A DNA stretch of 5,035 bases, taken from assembly GCA_027012915.1 (NCBI GenBank), contig JALUYN010000708.1:1-5035 (forward strand). The letters are read 5' to 3'. The DNA comes from Cellvibrionaceae bacterium. Its GTDB lineage: Bacteria > Pseudomonadota > Gammaproteobacteria > Pseudomonadales > Cellvibrionaceae. Numbering within the stretch: position 1 is the stretch's first letter; each line of letters opens with the position of its first letter. The notes beneath the pieces are model-generated. The model worked only from the letters and a program-made list of their open reading frames with translations, searched no databases and was not told where the DNA came from. Shown one piece after another: positions 1-5,035 of this stretch. Both the position numbers and the translations under genes were made by a program.

Positions 1-147
1 CAGTTCTTCGCCGATAGACAGTTCTTTGGATTCGCTCATGAGCACCAGATTTGGAGTGCCGGTGGCAGGATTGACCGAGCAGCCGCTGAGCGCAAACAAT
101 GCGCCAATACAACCGAGGAGTAGGATTATTCGGGTCGAACGGCTCAT
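1..147 (-). CDS. M48-family metallopeptidase lipoprotein, N-terminal fragment (runs off the left edge)
   Basis: Only the first 49 codons are present, read by hand from an ATG at 147. They encode a lipoprotein signal peptide: basic MSRSTR, a hydrophobic stretch, then the lipobox L-S-G-C with the acylated Cys at residue 23, followed by Ser, which in Gram-negatives predicts Lol-dependent transport to the outer membrane. Right after the Cys comes SVNPATGTPNLVLMSESKEL, which closely matches the NP-x-TG-x(n)-LVLMSE-x-xE segment found just after the lipobox in many M48 (BepA/YggG-like) periplasmic zinc peptidases. The catalytic HEXXH would lie beyond the edge and cannot be seen, so activity is not proven. 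A GGAG at 157-160 sits nine bases before the ATG. The gene starts 14 bases after the preceding lipoprotein gene ends, so it is probably the next member of the operon, likely in envelope protein turnover or quality control. The family call rests on the N-terminal signature only. Confidence 0.72.
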   Translation of the reverse strand, partial: MSRSTRIILLLGCIGALFALSGCSVNPATGTPNLVLMSESKELSIGEEL

Positions 148-161
148 GGTGAAATTCTCCG

Positions 162-830
162 TTATTGATCGCCGTTAAAGAAACCGACCAATTGTTTGGC
201 CATGGCTTCGCAGGCATTTTTCTGAACTCGGGCAATAATAGGGATTGGGATCACGACCGCAGGCATATAGGACGTGCCGGATGCATCCGCGCTGATTTCC
301 CCCATGGGTTTGTTTTCTTTCAGGTCCCATACCGTTGCCTTGTAGTCTGACTCTTTTTCCCAGCTGCCAAAGCCGAAGCAGCCACCGCCACCGACACTGA
401 TAGCGCAGCCGATGGAGCCCGCTGACTGTGTCGTTTCTGTGGCGCCGTCGATCCAGATCAGGTAGCGCAATTGACGTTGCTGCAGAGCCTTGGCTACCTG
501 GCCATTGGCCATCAGGCGTCGCATATCCTTGACGCGCAATGGAGCGGTGCGTGGTTCAAACCAGGGGTAGAGTTCGTCGAGAAATGTCGGTTCTTCAATG
601 ACGTTGATTTGGGTTTGGCTGCGCACTATATCGCCAACACACTGCACCAGGTCCGGTTCGGTTTCATAGTTGCTGGAGTGGCGTCGACCGAGGACCAATG
701 CCTGCTCGCCTTCCTGCCAGGCGCTCAGCTTTTCGGAGTGTTTATGTTCGTCGATAACCACGGAGGTACAGCCGCTCAAAGCAATTATTAGCAGTATTGC
801 CTGGGCTTTGAAGGAGAATATATCTTTCAT
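162..830 (-). CDS. Unrecognised outer-membrane-type lipoprotein, 222 aa
   Basis: I do not recognise the family. The N-terminus is a lipoprotein signal: a hydrophobic run at about residues 8-20 and the lipobox L18-S-G-C21 followed by Thr, predicting an outer-membrane lipoprotein. The mature part is mixed alpha/beta and holds four further cysteines (C64, C142, C151, C207), an even number compatible with two disulfides. A distinctive LYPWFEPRTAP segment lies at 87-97, a Gly-rich stretch at 138-156 includes C142 and C151, and an Ile/Pro/Val-rich stretch (PAVVIPIPII) lies at 190-199. A beta-strand-like segment with a VWDL motif lies at 167-170. The ATG at 830 overlaps the TGA of the preceding lipoprotein gene by four bases (ATGA), and an AGGAG at 838-842 lies seven bases upstream, so the start is well supported. 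Its place suggests a structural partner of the neighbouring lipoprotein or the membrane complex; that role is inference. Confidence 0.85.
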   Translation of the reverse strand: MKDIFSFKAQAILLIIALSGCTSVVIDEHKHSEKLSAWQEGEQALVLGRRHSSNYETEPDLVQCVGDIVRSQTQINVIEEPTFLDELYPWFEPRTAPLRVKDMRRLMANGQVAKALQQRQLRYLIWIDGATETTQSAGSIGCAISVGGGGCFGFGSWEKESDYKATVWDLKENKPMGEISADASGTSYMPAVVIPIPIIARVQKNACEAMAKQLVGFFNGDQ

Positions 831-1441
831 AGAGAATCTCCTGTTTGGATCCCTTGAAGCCAGTCTTTGATTTCGGGAACGTGGCGGGTTTGCAGCGTCA
901 GGTTGGCACCCAAATCGCGCAGTGCGACCACCAAGGCGGCGTTGAGAGCATCCTCTTCGGATTTCATAAAGGCACTGGGGGTCTTGCCATAGGCGGTGAC
1001 AATCCAGTCTGCCAATAACTGTCCTTCGCTGTCATAGGCCTTGATGCCGTACTTAATCCACACTTCAAACAGCTTTAGGCGAGTCTCCCGAGGTGTGGCG
1101 TACTGCAACTCCTGAATACTTGGGTGCAGCCACAGTTGTGCATTGCGGGCGGGAAACGCTGGCAGTGTATTTTTCTCTGTGTAGCCAGAAAATACGGAGG
1201 GCAGCACAGTGCGCAATAATTGCGACTGGCTTTCACCCAGCTCGATACTGCGACCCCAGCGGTCTTCCACATCTTCTTGGTAGATATAACTGGTGAAGTC
1301 ACCGTCCAGTACCAGACCCGCACTGACGGGCAGTGGCGCAATTAGCGGAGCGGGATAGTCGCCACTTACCTTGACGTGGTTGGAGCAGGCGCTAAGGGTG
1401 AGGACGGCAGTGATAATGCACAGTAGTTGAGTGCGATACAT
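827..1441 (-). CDS. Unrecognised outer-membrane-type lipoprotein, 204 aa
   Basis: The protein starts MYRTQLLC, continues with a hydrophobic segment, and has the lipobox L16-S-A-C19 followed by Ser, so it should be a lipoprotein sorted to the outer membrane. The mature region begins with a short polar linker, then a Pro-rich segment (DYPAPLIAPLPVS). The C-terminal third looks like an alpha/beta domain: a beta segment around KYGIKAYDSEGQLLADW, then the helix SEEDALNAALVVALRDLGA. This shape loosely recalls small periplasmic lipoproteins such as YajG or transport-auxiliary lipoproteins, but the resemblance is too weak to name it. I chose the ATG at 1441 over a TTG two codons upstream because a GGAG at 1450-1453 lies eight bases before the ATG but only two before the TTG. 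With this start a 2-base gap separates it from the upstream vWA gene. It overlaps the next lipoprotein gene by ATGA, so the two lipoproteins are probably translationally coupled and may act together. Confidence 0.85.
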   Translation of the reverse strand: MYRTQLLCIITAVLTLSACSNHVKVSGDYPAPLIAPLPVSAGLVLDGDFTSYIYQEDVEDRWGRSIELGESQSQLLRTVLPSVFSGYTEKNTLPAFPARNAQLWLHPSIQELQYATPRETRLKLFEVWIKYGIKAYDSEGQLLADWIVTAYGKTPSAFMKSEEDALNAALVVALRDLGANLTLQTRHVPEIKDWLQGIQTGDSL

Positions 1442-1443
1442 AA

Positions 1444-2448
1444 TCAAGGCTCCGGGCGAAAATCATTGAGGCCGACAAAAGTGCCGCCATTGCGGTAAGT
1501 CAGTTCGCGCATCAGGGCGGCAAAGCGAATCCCTGTGGTTTGCTGGTTTGGAGGTCGCGAAAACTGTACGGGGAAACCCACGGCGTGAATGCGTACCATG
1601 CGCTCACCGGTTTGCCGCTTACGGTTGAGACGATCAACGGTTTTCACCACGTTCTGAATGGAGGCTCCGGTAAACTCATCGCCCAGTACATACAGGCTGA
1701 TCTTTTTCCCCGGATCGTAAAAGCTCTTAATGGCCTTTTCGATGCCTTCCACCGGGCTACTGTTACTGAACGGGTTCCAGTTGCGCAGGCGCTTGATCAC
1801 AATATTACGTCGCGCTGGAGTGTCCGGAATCCACTCGCGGCGATAATTGCTGAACATGTAGTCACCCATATCGTTCATGACCTGAATGCCTTTCACTTGT
1901 GGGTAGACTTTAAGTGTAGCTATTAATTCGTCCATCATCCTTGGCCAGCTGTAATTAAACATACTGCCGGAGGTATCGATGATAAAAATGATGTATTCAC
2001 TGTCGACGGGGATACCGCCAATAATGCTGTTCTGTTGCTGTGCATTTTGCCGCTGCAAACGCTGCATCTCCGCTGTCAATGTTTGCAGGGCCAGTTTCAG
2101 CTTGCCTTGCTCCTGAGTGTCTCCGGCCTGACTTTGAGTCAGAGCCTGGTGTTGCAGTTCAATATTTTGCAGTTCGGTCTGGAGCAGGGCGATGCGCTGG
2201 CGGTGTTTGGACAGCTGTTCGTGTTTGGCGTTGAGATCACGGTTTAATACGGTGCTTTCTCCGCGCACTTCGAACAGCGTGTTTTGCAGCTGTTTGAACT
2301 GCGCTTCCAGATTGATCTCGGCTTCCTCGATGGCGATCGGCAGGGTTTTCTTGGTGATCAACAGCAGCAGCACGATCGCACCGAAGCCACAGCATATGAC
2401 ATCGAGAAACGACATACTGAATACTTCGGTGTGACGACGTCTGAGCAT
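1444..2448 (-). CDS. Membrane-anchored vWA protein with ExbD/MotB-like N-terminal helix (second paralogue), 334 aa
   Basis: Domains in order: a short basic N-terminus (MLRRRH), one transmembrane helix at about residues 14-32 opening with SFLDVICCGFGA, a Gln/Glu/Leu-rich predicted coiled coil at about 40-142, and a vWA domain from about 150 to the end. The vWA metal site (MIDAS) has D158-T-S160-G-S162 after a beta strand (YIIFIID) and D257 in the later GDEFTG motif. The usual MIDAS Thr appears to be Ser (around S231), which can still be compatible with metal binding. Asp16 at the helix start aligns with the ion-carrying Asp of TolR/ExbD/MotB, so a stator B-subunit role is plausible. Topology should be N-in, with coiled coil and vWA in the periplasm. 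The ATG at 2448 is preferred over a TTG at 2457: it makes a TGATG stop/start overlap with the upstream paralogue, and an AGGA lies nine bases before it. The vWA call is firm; the function is inference. Confidence 0.9.
   Translation of the reverse strand: MLRRRHTEVFSMSFLDVICCGFGAIVLLLLITKKTLPIAIEEAEINLEAQFKQLQNTLFEVRGESTVLNRDLNAKHEQLSKHRQRIALLQTELQNIELQHQALTQSQAGDTQEQGKLKLALQTLTAEMQRLQRQNAQQQNSIIGGIPVDSEYIIFIIDTSGSMFNYSWPRMMDELIATLKVYPQVKGIQVMNDMGDYMFSNYRREWIPDTPARRNIVIKRLRNWNPFSNSSPVEGIEKAIKSFYDPGKKISLYVLGDEFTGASIQNVVKTVDRLNRKRQTGERMVRIHAVGFPVQFSRPPNQQTTGIRFAALMRELTYRNGGTFVGLNDFRPEP
1450..1453 (-). promoter_or_regulatory. Ribosome binding site deciding the start of the 827-1441 lipoprotein
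   Basis: GGAG on the minus strand lies eight bases before the ATG at 1441 but only two before an in-frame TTG at 1447. The spacing selects the ATG and removes an apparent overlap with the vWA gene upstream. Confidence 0.7.
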
Positions 2449-3524
2449 CAGGGCCAATCCTTTGAAGGGCTGATAAAAGAGCCCTGGTTGCGTTGTGCCA
2501 ACTGCCAGAACGCCGCAGCGGCCAGTGGGTCGCCTTCCATAGGTGCCAGAATCACGTTAATGGGTATGCCTTGAGGCAGTTTGTCCACGGCGCGATTAAA
2601 GTGCGTGACGCGCTCGCGGGCGCTGACATTTCCCGCACCCTTGGATTTACTGCCCTGGGTGGGCAGACCGTCGGTGATAAGGAAAATATTGTCTGGTTTG
2701 GGAGACAGATTGCTTATGCTGGTAAAGGCATTCTCCAGATTGGTGCCGTTCTGGGGCACTCGCTGGCGCAGGTTGAGAATGGCCTGGTCCAGCTCGGCGC
2801 TATTTTGAACTTCCAGCCACTGACGGCTCGACTGGCTGATGGCGGGTTGTACGTCGGTGTTAAAGGTATAGATCTGGTAGTAGCTCTCTTTGGGAAAACG
2901 AGCGGTGAGCCATTCGACGGTGGCCAATGCCCGCTGCCATTTCGCCGATTGTCTTTTGCTGGCATCGTCCATATTACGGCGGCGAATAATGTTCACCAGG
3001 CGCTCATCGAGCATGCTTGCGGAACTGTCCAATAGAATCAAAATGCGGGCGCCGTCCATCTTCATTCCAGTCAGGTACTGGCGGTTACCCTGGCCCAGGA
3101 ATTGACGCACGTTATTGCCCTGGCGTTGTTTCGCCAGTTCGTCGTCCCGCTGTTTTTGCAGTTGCGCAAGACGCTTCTGAAGGCTCTGCAAATCGTCCTT
3201 GGGGTTGTCTCGGCGCATTTCCGCCAAGCGCGCACTAAGGGTTTCAATCTGGCTGCTGATACGGCTGGCCAAACCCTGAGCTTCGGCCATTTGCTGGTCC
3301 AGATCCGACAGGGTATTGCGGGTTCTTACCAGGCCTTCCTTGCCGATGCGTACGTCCTCTTCCAACAGATTTACTTCAGCCATCAACTCGTTGTTTTCCT
3401 GTTTGATGGTATTGTCCACATCGTGTTTGATAATCAAAAAGATCAACGCAACGGCGCCAAAGCCGCAGGACATAATGTCCAGAAAGGACAGGCTGAACGT
3501 TGAAAAAGGGCGTTTGCGAGCCAT
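2448..3524 (-). CDS. Membrane-anchored vWA protein with ExbD/MotB-like N-terminal helix (first paralogue), 358 aa
   Basis: This has the same layout as its downstream neighbour and aligns without gaps over the first 25 or so residues: basic start (MARKRP), transmembrane helix at about 14-33 opening with SFLDIMSCGFGA, long Gln/Arg/Glu-rich coiled coil at about 40-135, and a vWA domain from about 158. Its MIDAS is complete and classical: D166-S-S168-A-S170 after the strand ARILILLD, T261 in GTNLENAF, and D285 in LITDGLPTQG. Such domains bind a divalent cation and a partner protein carrying an acidic residue. Asp16 sits where TolR/ExbD/MotB carry their proton-path Asp. The vWA domain should lie in the periplasm. 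The ATG at 3524 is the only sensible start; it comes 31 bases after the channel-subunit stop and has only a weak GGA 13 bases away, unlike the tight junctions downstream. Probable partners are the channel subunit upstream and the paralogue downstream. Confidence 0.92.
   Translation of the reverse strand: MARKRPFSTFSLSFLDIMSCGFGAVALIFLIIKHDVDNTIKQENNELMAEVNLLEEDVRIGKEGLVRTRNTLSDLDQQMAEAQGLASRISSQIETLSARLAEMRRDNPKDDLQSLQKRLAQLQKQRDDELAKQRQGNNVRQFLGQGNRQYLTGMKMDGARILILLDSSASMLDERLVNIIRRRNMDDASKRQSAKWQRALATVEWLTARFPKESYYQIYTFNTDVQPAISQSSRQWLEVQNSAELDQAILNLRQRVPQNGTNLENAFTSISNLSPKPDNIFLITDGLPTQGSKSKGAGNVSARERVTHFNRAVDKLPQGIPINVILAPMEGDPLAAAAFWQLAQRNQGSFISPSKDWP
2458..2463 (-). promoter_or_regulatory. 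Ribosome binding site deciding the start of the second vWA gene
   Basis: AAAGGA on the minus strand ends nine bases before the ATG at 2448 and directly abuts the in-frame TTG at 2457, so only the ATG is usable. The resulting protein then begins MLRRRH and aligns from its first residue with MARKRP of the paralogue, which independently supports the choice. The site lies inside the 3' end of the first vWA gene, and the TGATG junction implies coupled translation. Confidence 0.75.
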
Positions 3525-3555
3525 GGTGACGGTTCAGTCCAGATCGGTGTGTTGC

Positions 3556-4356
3556 TCAGGAGTCTACGCTGAGATGGCGCAGCAGTTTGTCGTCGCAATA
3601 GCGCTGCGTGTCCAGCACTTGACGCTCCTGCATCAGTTGCAATTGATGGCTGAAGAACATCACCACAATGCTGATCATCAAAGCCACAAAGGTGGAGTTA
3701 AAAGCTACACCCAGGTTGGCAGTGACTCCGGCGATATCACCTTCAATGGCCAGATGCGCCTGACCCAGCGCGTTGCCAATACCACGCACGGTACCAATAA
3801 AGCCGATGGAGGGAATGGCCCAGGCGATATAGCGCACCATGGAAAGTTCACTGTCGAGGCGGTCGGACTCTATATCGCAGTTCTCTTTGACCGCGGCGCT
3901 GGCCGCGGCAATATTGTGGCTGGTTCGAAATCGCTGCAGCGCCGCCATCAGGGTCCTGGGAATCAGAAAGTCCTGTCGGTCCTTCGGTAGAGCCTGAATG
4001 GGTTCGGCAAAGGTATCGGTGTCTTCCGGCAGTATGTGCATGCCTTCTTTTACCCGCAGCAGTGGCAGGTTCAGCATATCCCGCTCAACGGCTGATTGAC
4101 GGGCTTTGTAACCCATAATGGCCATGGCCCAGAGAAGTAGCACGAAACAGGTTTCCTGCTCGTAGTCACGCAGCACAATGTACCAGCTGCGTTGCACCAC
4201 ATAGGCTTCACCGGCCGCCTGTTGTTCGAGTTGCTGTTGCAAAATGGCGTCGGCGTTCGGGCGGATCGCGGTGACGTAGATGCTGTGAACAATGATGATG
4301 GAAATCATCAACGCAAAGATCTGGAAAATAAATTCTGAACTGGCGTTGCGCTTCAT
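3556..4356 (-). CDS. MotA/TolQ/ExbB-family proton-channel subunit, 266 aa
   Basis: I see four hydrophobic helices: about residues 8-30, 68-83, 173-198 and 208-236. A loop of roughly 37 residues (31-67) separates the first two and a cytoplasmic, charged segment of about 90 residues (84-172) separates the second and third. The C-terminal pair carries the family signature: IPSIGFIGTVRGIGNALGQA at 181-200, matching the P-x-LGLLGTV-x-G pattern, then NLGVAFNSTFVALMISIV with T222 where the family has its conserved T-x-x-GL. In TolQ, ExbB and MotA these helices form the pentamer lining the ion path against the Asp of the B subunit. The four-helix, N-in layout is closer to MotA than to three-helix TolQ. 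No stand-alone ExbD/TolR gene follows; the two vWA proteins with an ExbD-like helix take that place. The ATG at 4356 has a GGAA six bases upstream. The family is confident; energising a periplasmic vWA complex is inference. Confidence 0.92.
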   Translation of the reverse strand: MKRNASSEFIFQIFALMISIIIVHSIYVTAIRPNADAILQQQLEQQAAGEAYVVQRSWYIVLRDYEQETCFVLLLWAMAIMGYKARQSAVERDMLNLPLLRVKEGMHILPEDTDTFAEPIQALPKDRQDFLIPRTLMAALQRFRTSHNIAAASAAVKENCDIESDRLDSELSMVRYIAWAIPSIGFIGTVRGIGNALGQAHLAIEGDIAGVTANLGVAFNSTFVALMISIVVMFFSHQLQLMQERQVLDTQRYCDDKLLRHLSVDS

Positions 4357-4391
4357 AGTGGCTTCCGTTTTTGAATTGGAATCAGTTGCAG

Positions 4392-4634
4392 TTAAATATC
4401 GGCAGGAAAGCTGATGGATAAATCTTCCGACACTTCTTCACTGGGTTCGAAGCGGGAATTTCCTGTGGCTGGGACAGGTCTATCGCCGATTGTTTCAGTT
4501 GATTCACTCGTTTGCTCTGGCTGCGCTTGCGGCTGCTCCTGGTTTTCAGGCGTCGCTTGATCCTGGGCTGTGGCGGCAGCCATCAACCCCAGTGCGACAA
4601 CAAGCACGGCTGTTTTTTGCTTGTATAGTTTCAT
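4392..4634 (-). CDS. Small secreted Gln/Glu/Pro-rich protein, 80 aa
   Basis: This small protein has a clear Sec signal peptide: MKLYKQK, a hydrophobic core (AVLVVALGLMAA), and a probable signal-peptidase I site around ATAQ-D, leaving about 56 residues. There is no lipobox cysteine and no cysteine at all. The mature part is low complexity and acidic, rich in Gln, Glu, Pro, Ser and Thr, and is probably disordered; it ends with an acidic patch followed by the hydrophobic tail LSISFPADI. I do not recognise a family. It starts three bases after the stop of the FGE-like gene, with a GAAGAG just upstream of its ATG, and is followed 35 bases later by the channel-subunit gene, so it belongs to the operon. 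The signal peptide, ribosome binding site and tight spacing argue that it is a real gene. A linker or adaptor to the periplasmic vWA domains is only a guess. Confidence 0.75.
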   Translation of the reverse strand: MKLYKQKTAVLVVALGLMAAATAQDQATPENQEQPQAQPEQTSESTETIGDRPVPATGNSRFEPSEEVSEDLSISFPADI

Positions 4635-4637
4635 GGT

Positions 4638-5035
4638 TTATTGCTCTTCAAACACGTAGCGGGCAATGCGAAATCCCACGTGGTCTTGTTTGCCGCTACC
4701 GGAATCCCGATAGGCCAGACGCAGTTCGCTCAATGAGGCACTTTTCCAGCTTGAACCTCGAATCACATGGCCATCACCGCTGGCAGGCCCCACCGGGTTC
4801 AGCACGGCTTTCAGTGATAGTCCGGTCTTGATGCCATAGTAGTCGTGGATCCACTCTGAGACGTTTCCTGCGAGATCGTAGAGGCCTTTCTGATTAGGCG
4901 AATAACTTCCCACCGCTGCGGTGACTAGGTCGCTATCTTCATAACCGGGGAGTGCTTTGCCAATCAATCCCAAAGTCTGGGTATCGGCATAATTGGCCGA
5001 TTGCGCCGGTGGCGATACACGAGTACTGCCCCAGG
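4638..5035 (-). CDS. FGE/SUMF1-like (formylglycine-generating enzyme fold) protein, C-terminal part (runs off the right edge)
   Basis: About 131 C-terminal residues are present; the reading frame stays open to the right edge, so the N-terminus and any signal sequence are unseen. The family pattern is clear: WG near the edge, ANYAD, VGSYSPN, GLYDLAGNVSEW (GNVSEW at 4851-4868), NPVGPASGDGHVIRGSSW, then LRLAYRDS and HVGFRIARY at the end. This fold covers sulfatase-activating FGE, EgtB/PvdO-type enzymes and non-enzymatic proteins such as GldJ/GldK. True aerobic FGE uses two cysteines in the segment after GGSF; here that segment reads SSWKSASLSELRLAYR with no Cys, and the visible part contains none. 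Copper-dependent formylglycine formation is therefore unlikely, and a binding or scaffold role, or a different chemistry, is more probable. It is the most upstream gene visible, three bases ahead of the small secreted-protein gene. A TTG at 4973 is not a believable start because conserved family sequence continues upstream of it. Confidence 0.9.
   Translation of the reverse strand, partial: WGSTRVSPPAQSANYADTQTLGLIGKALPGYEDSDLVTAAVGSYSPNQKGLYDLAGNVSEWIHDYYGIKTGLSLKAVLNPVGPASGDGHVIRGSSWKSASLSELRLAYRDSGSGKQDHVGFRIARYVFEEQ

Noticed and set aside
3880..3920. GC-rich repeated gccgcggc segment as a hairpin or regulatory element
   Set aside because: It lies inside the channel-subunit coding sequence and is explained by an Ala-rich stretch (IAAASAAV); the copies are self-palindromic 8-mers with no further context.
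3316..3990. Plus-strand open frame of 224 codons, and other long plus-strand frames (for example 2493-3035 and 3102-3503)
   Set aside because: They lie opposite well-supported minus-strand genes with domain signatures, have no recognisable motifs, and follow the codon pattern of the opposite strand.
3556..4356. Zorya anti-phage defence (ZorA is MotA-like)
   Set aside because: Zorya needs a ZorB with an OmpA-like peptidoglycan-binding domain and cytoplasmic ZorC/ZorD or ZorE effectors. Here the B-like proteins carry vWA domains and all other genes encode exported proteins; no nuclease or helicase is seen.
3556..4356. Classical Tol-Pal or TonB/ExbBD system
   Set aside because: There is no TolA, TolB, Pal, TonB or stand-alone ExbD/TolR; the channel protein has four helices and its partners carry vWA domains.
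4357..4391. Terminator or promoter in the gap before the channel gene
   Set aside because: No stem-loop followed by a T-run on the minus strand and no convincing -35/-10 pair in 35 bases; it holds only a GGAA ribosome binding site.
1..5035. CRISPR arrays, tRNA/rRNA genes, insertion sequences or attachment sites
   Set aside because: Coding genes fill nearly the whole window with gaps of 35 bases or less. I saw no repeat arrays, transposase motifs, inverted terminal repeats or tRNA-like sequence.

Overview
The window suggests a Gram-negative, probably gammaproteobacterial, chromosome of moderate GC (by eye a little over 50%). The clues are three lipoprotein signal peptides with outer-membrane-type residues after the cysteine, Shine-Dalgarno starts, overlapping stop/start codons, and a TolQ/MotA-like inner-membrane protein. 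I cannot assign a genus from the sequence alone.

All eight genes lie on the minus strand, so transcription runs from the right edge to the left edge. The order is: the 3' end of a formylglycine-generating-enzyme-like (FGE/SUMF1) protein (4638-5035, truncated by the edge); a small secreted Gln/Glu/Pro-rich protein (4392-4634); a four-helix MotA/TolQ/ExbB-type channel subunit (3556-4356); two tandem proteins that each combine an ExbD/MotB-like N-terminal helix, a coiled coil and a von Willebrand A (vWA) domain (2448-3524 and 1444-2448); two unrecognised lipoproteins (827-1441 and 162-830); and the first 49 codons of an M48-type metallopeptidase lipoprotein (1-147, truncated). Gaps are at most 35 bases and three junctions overlap or nearly touch (TGATG, a 2-base gap, ATGA). 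I see no terminator or promoter inside, so this looks like the middle of one operon whose promoter lies beyond the right edge.

The set reads as one envelope-spanning machine. The channel protein and the two membrane-anchored vWA proteins have the layout of an ion-driven stator: an A subunit plus B subunits with a conserved Asp at the start of a single transmembrane helix. The B subunits carry a periplasmic coiled coil and a metal-binding vWA domain in place of the usual TolR/ExbD or peptidoglycan-binding OmpA domain. The FGE-like protein, the small secreted protein, the two lipoproteins and the M48 peptidase would be the periplasmic or outer-membrane partners. The motor interpretation is inference; the domain assignments are direct sequence reading. 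The FGE-like plus proton-channel pairing recalls GldK/GldL of the type IX secretion and gliding motor, but the other parts differ. I know of no named system with this exact composition.
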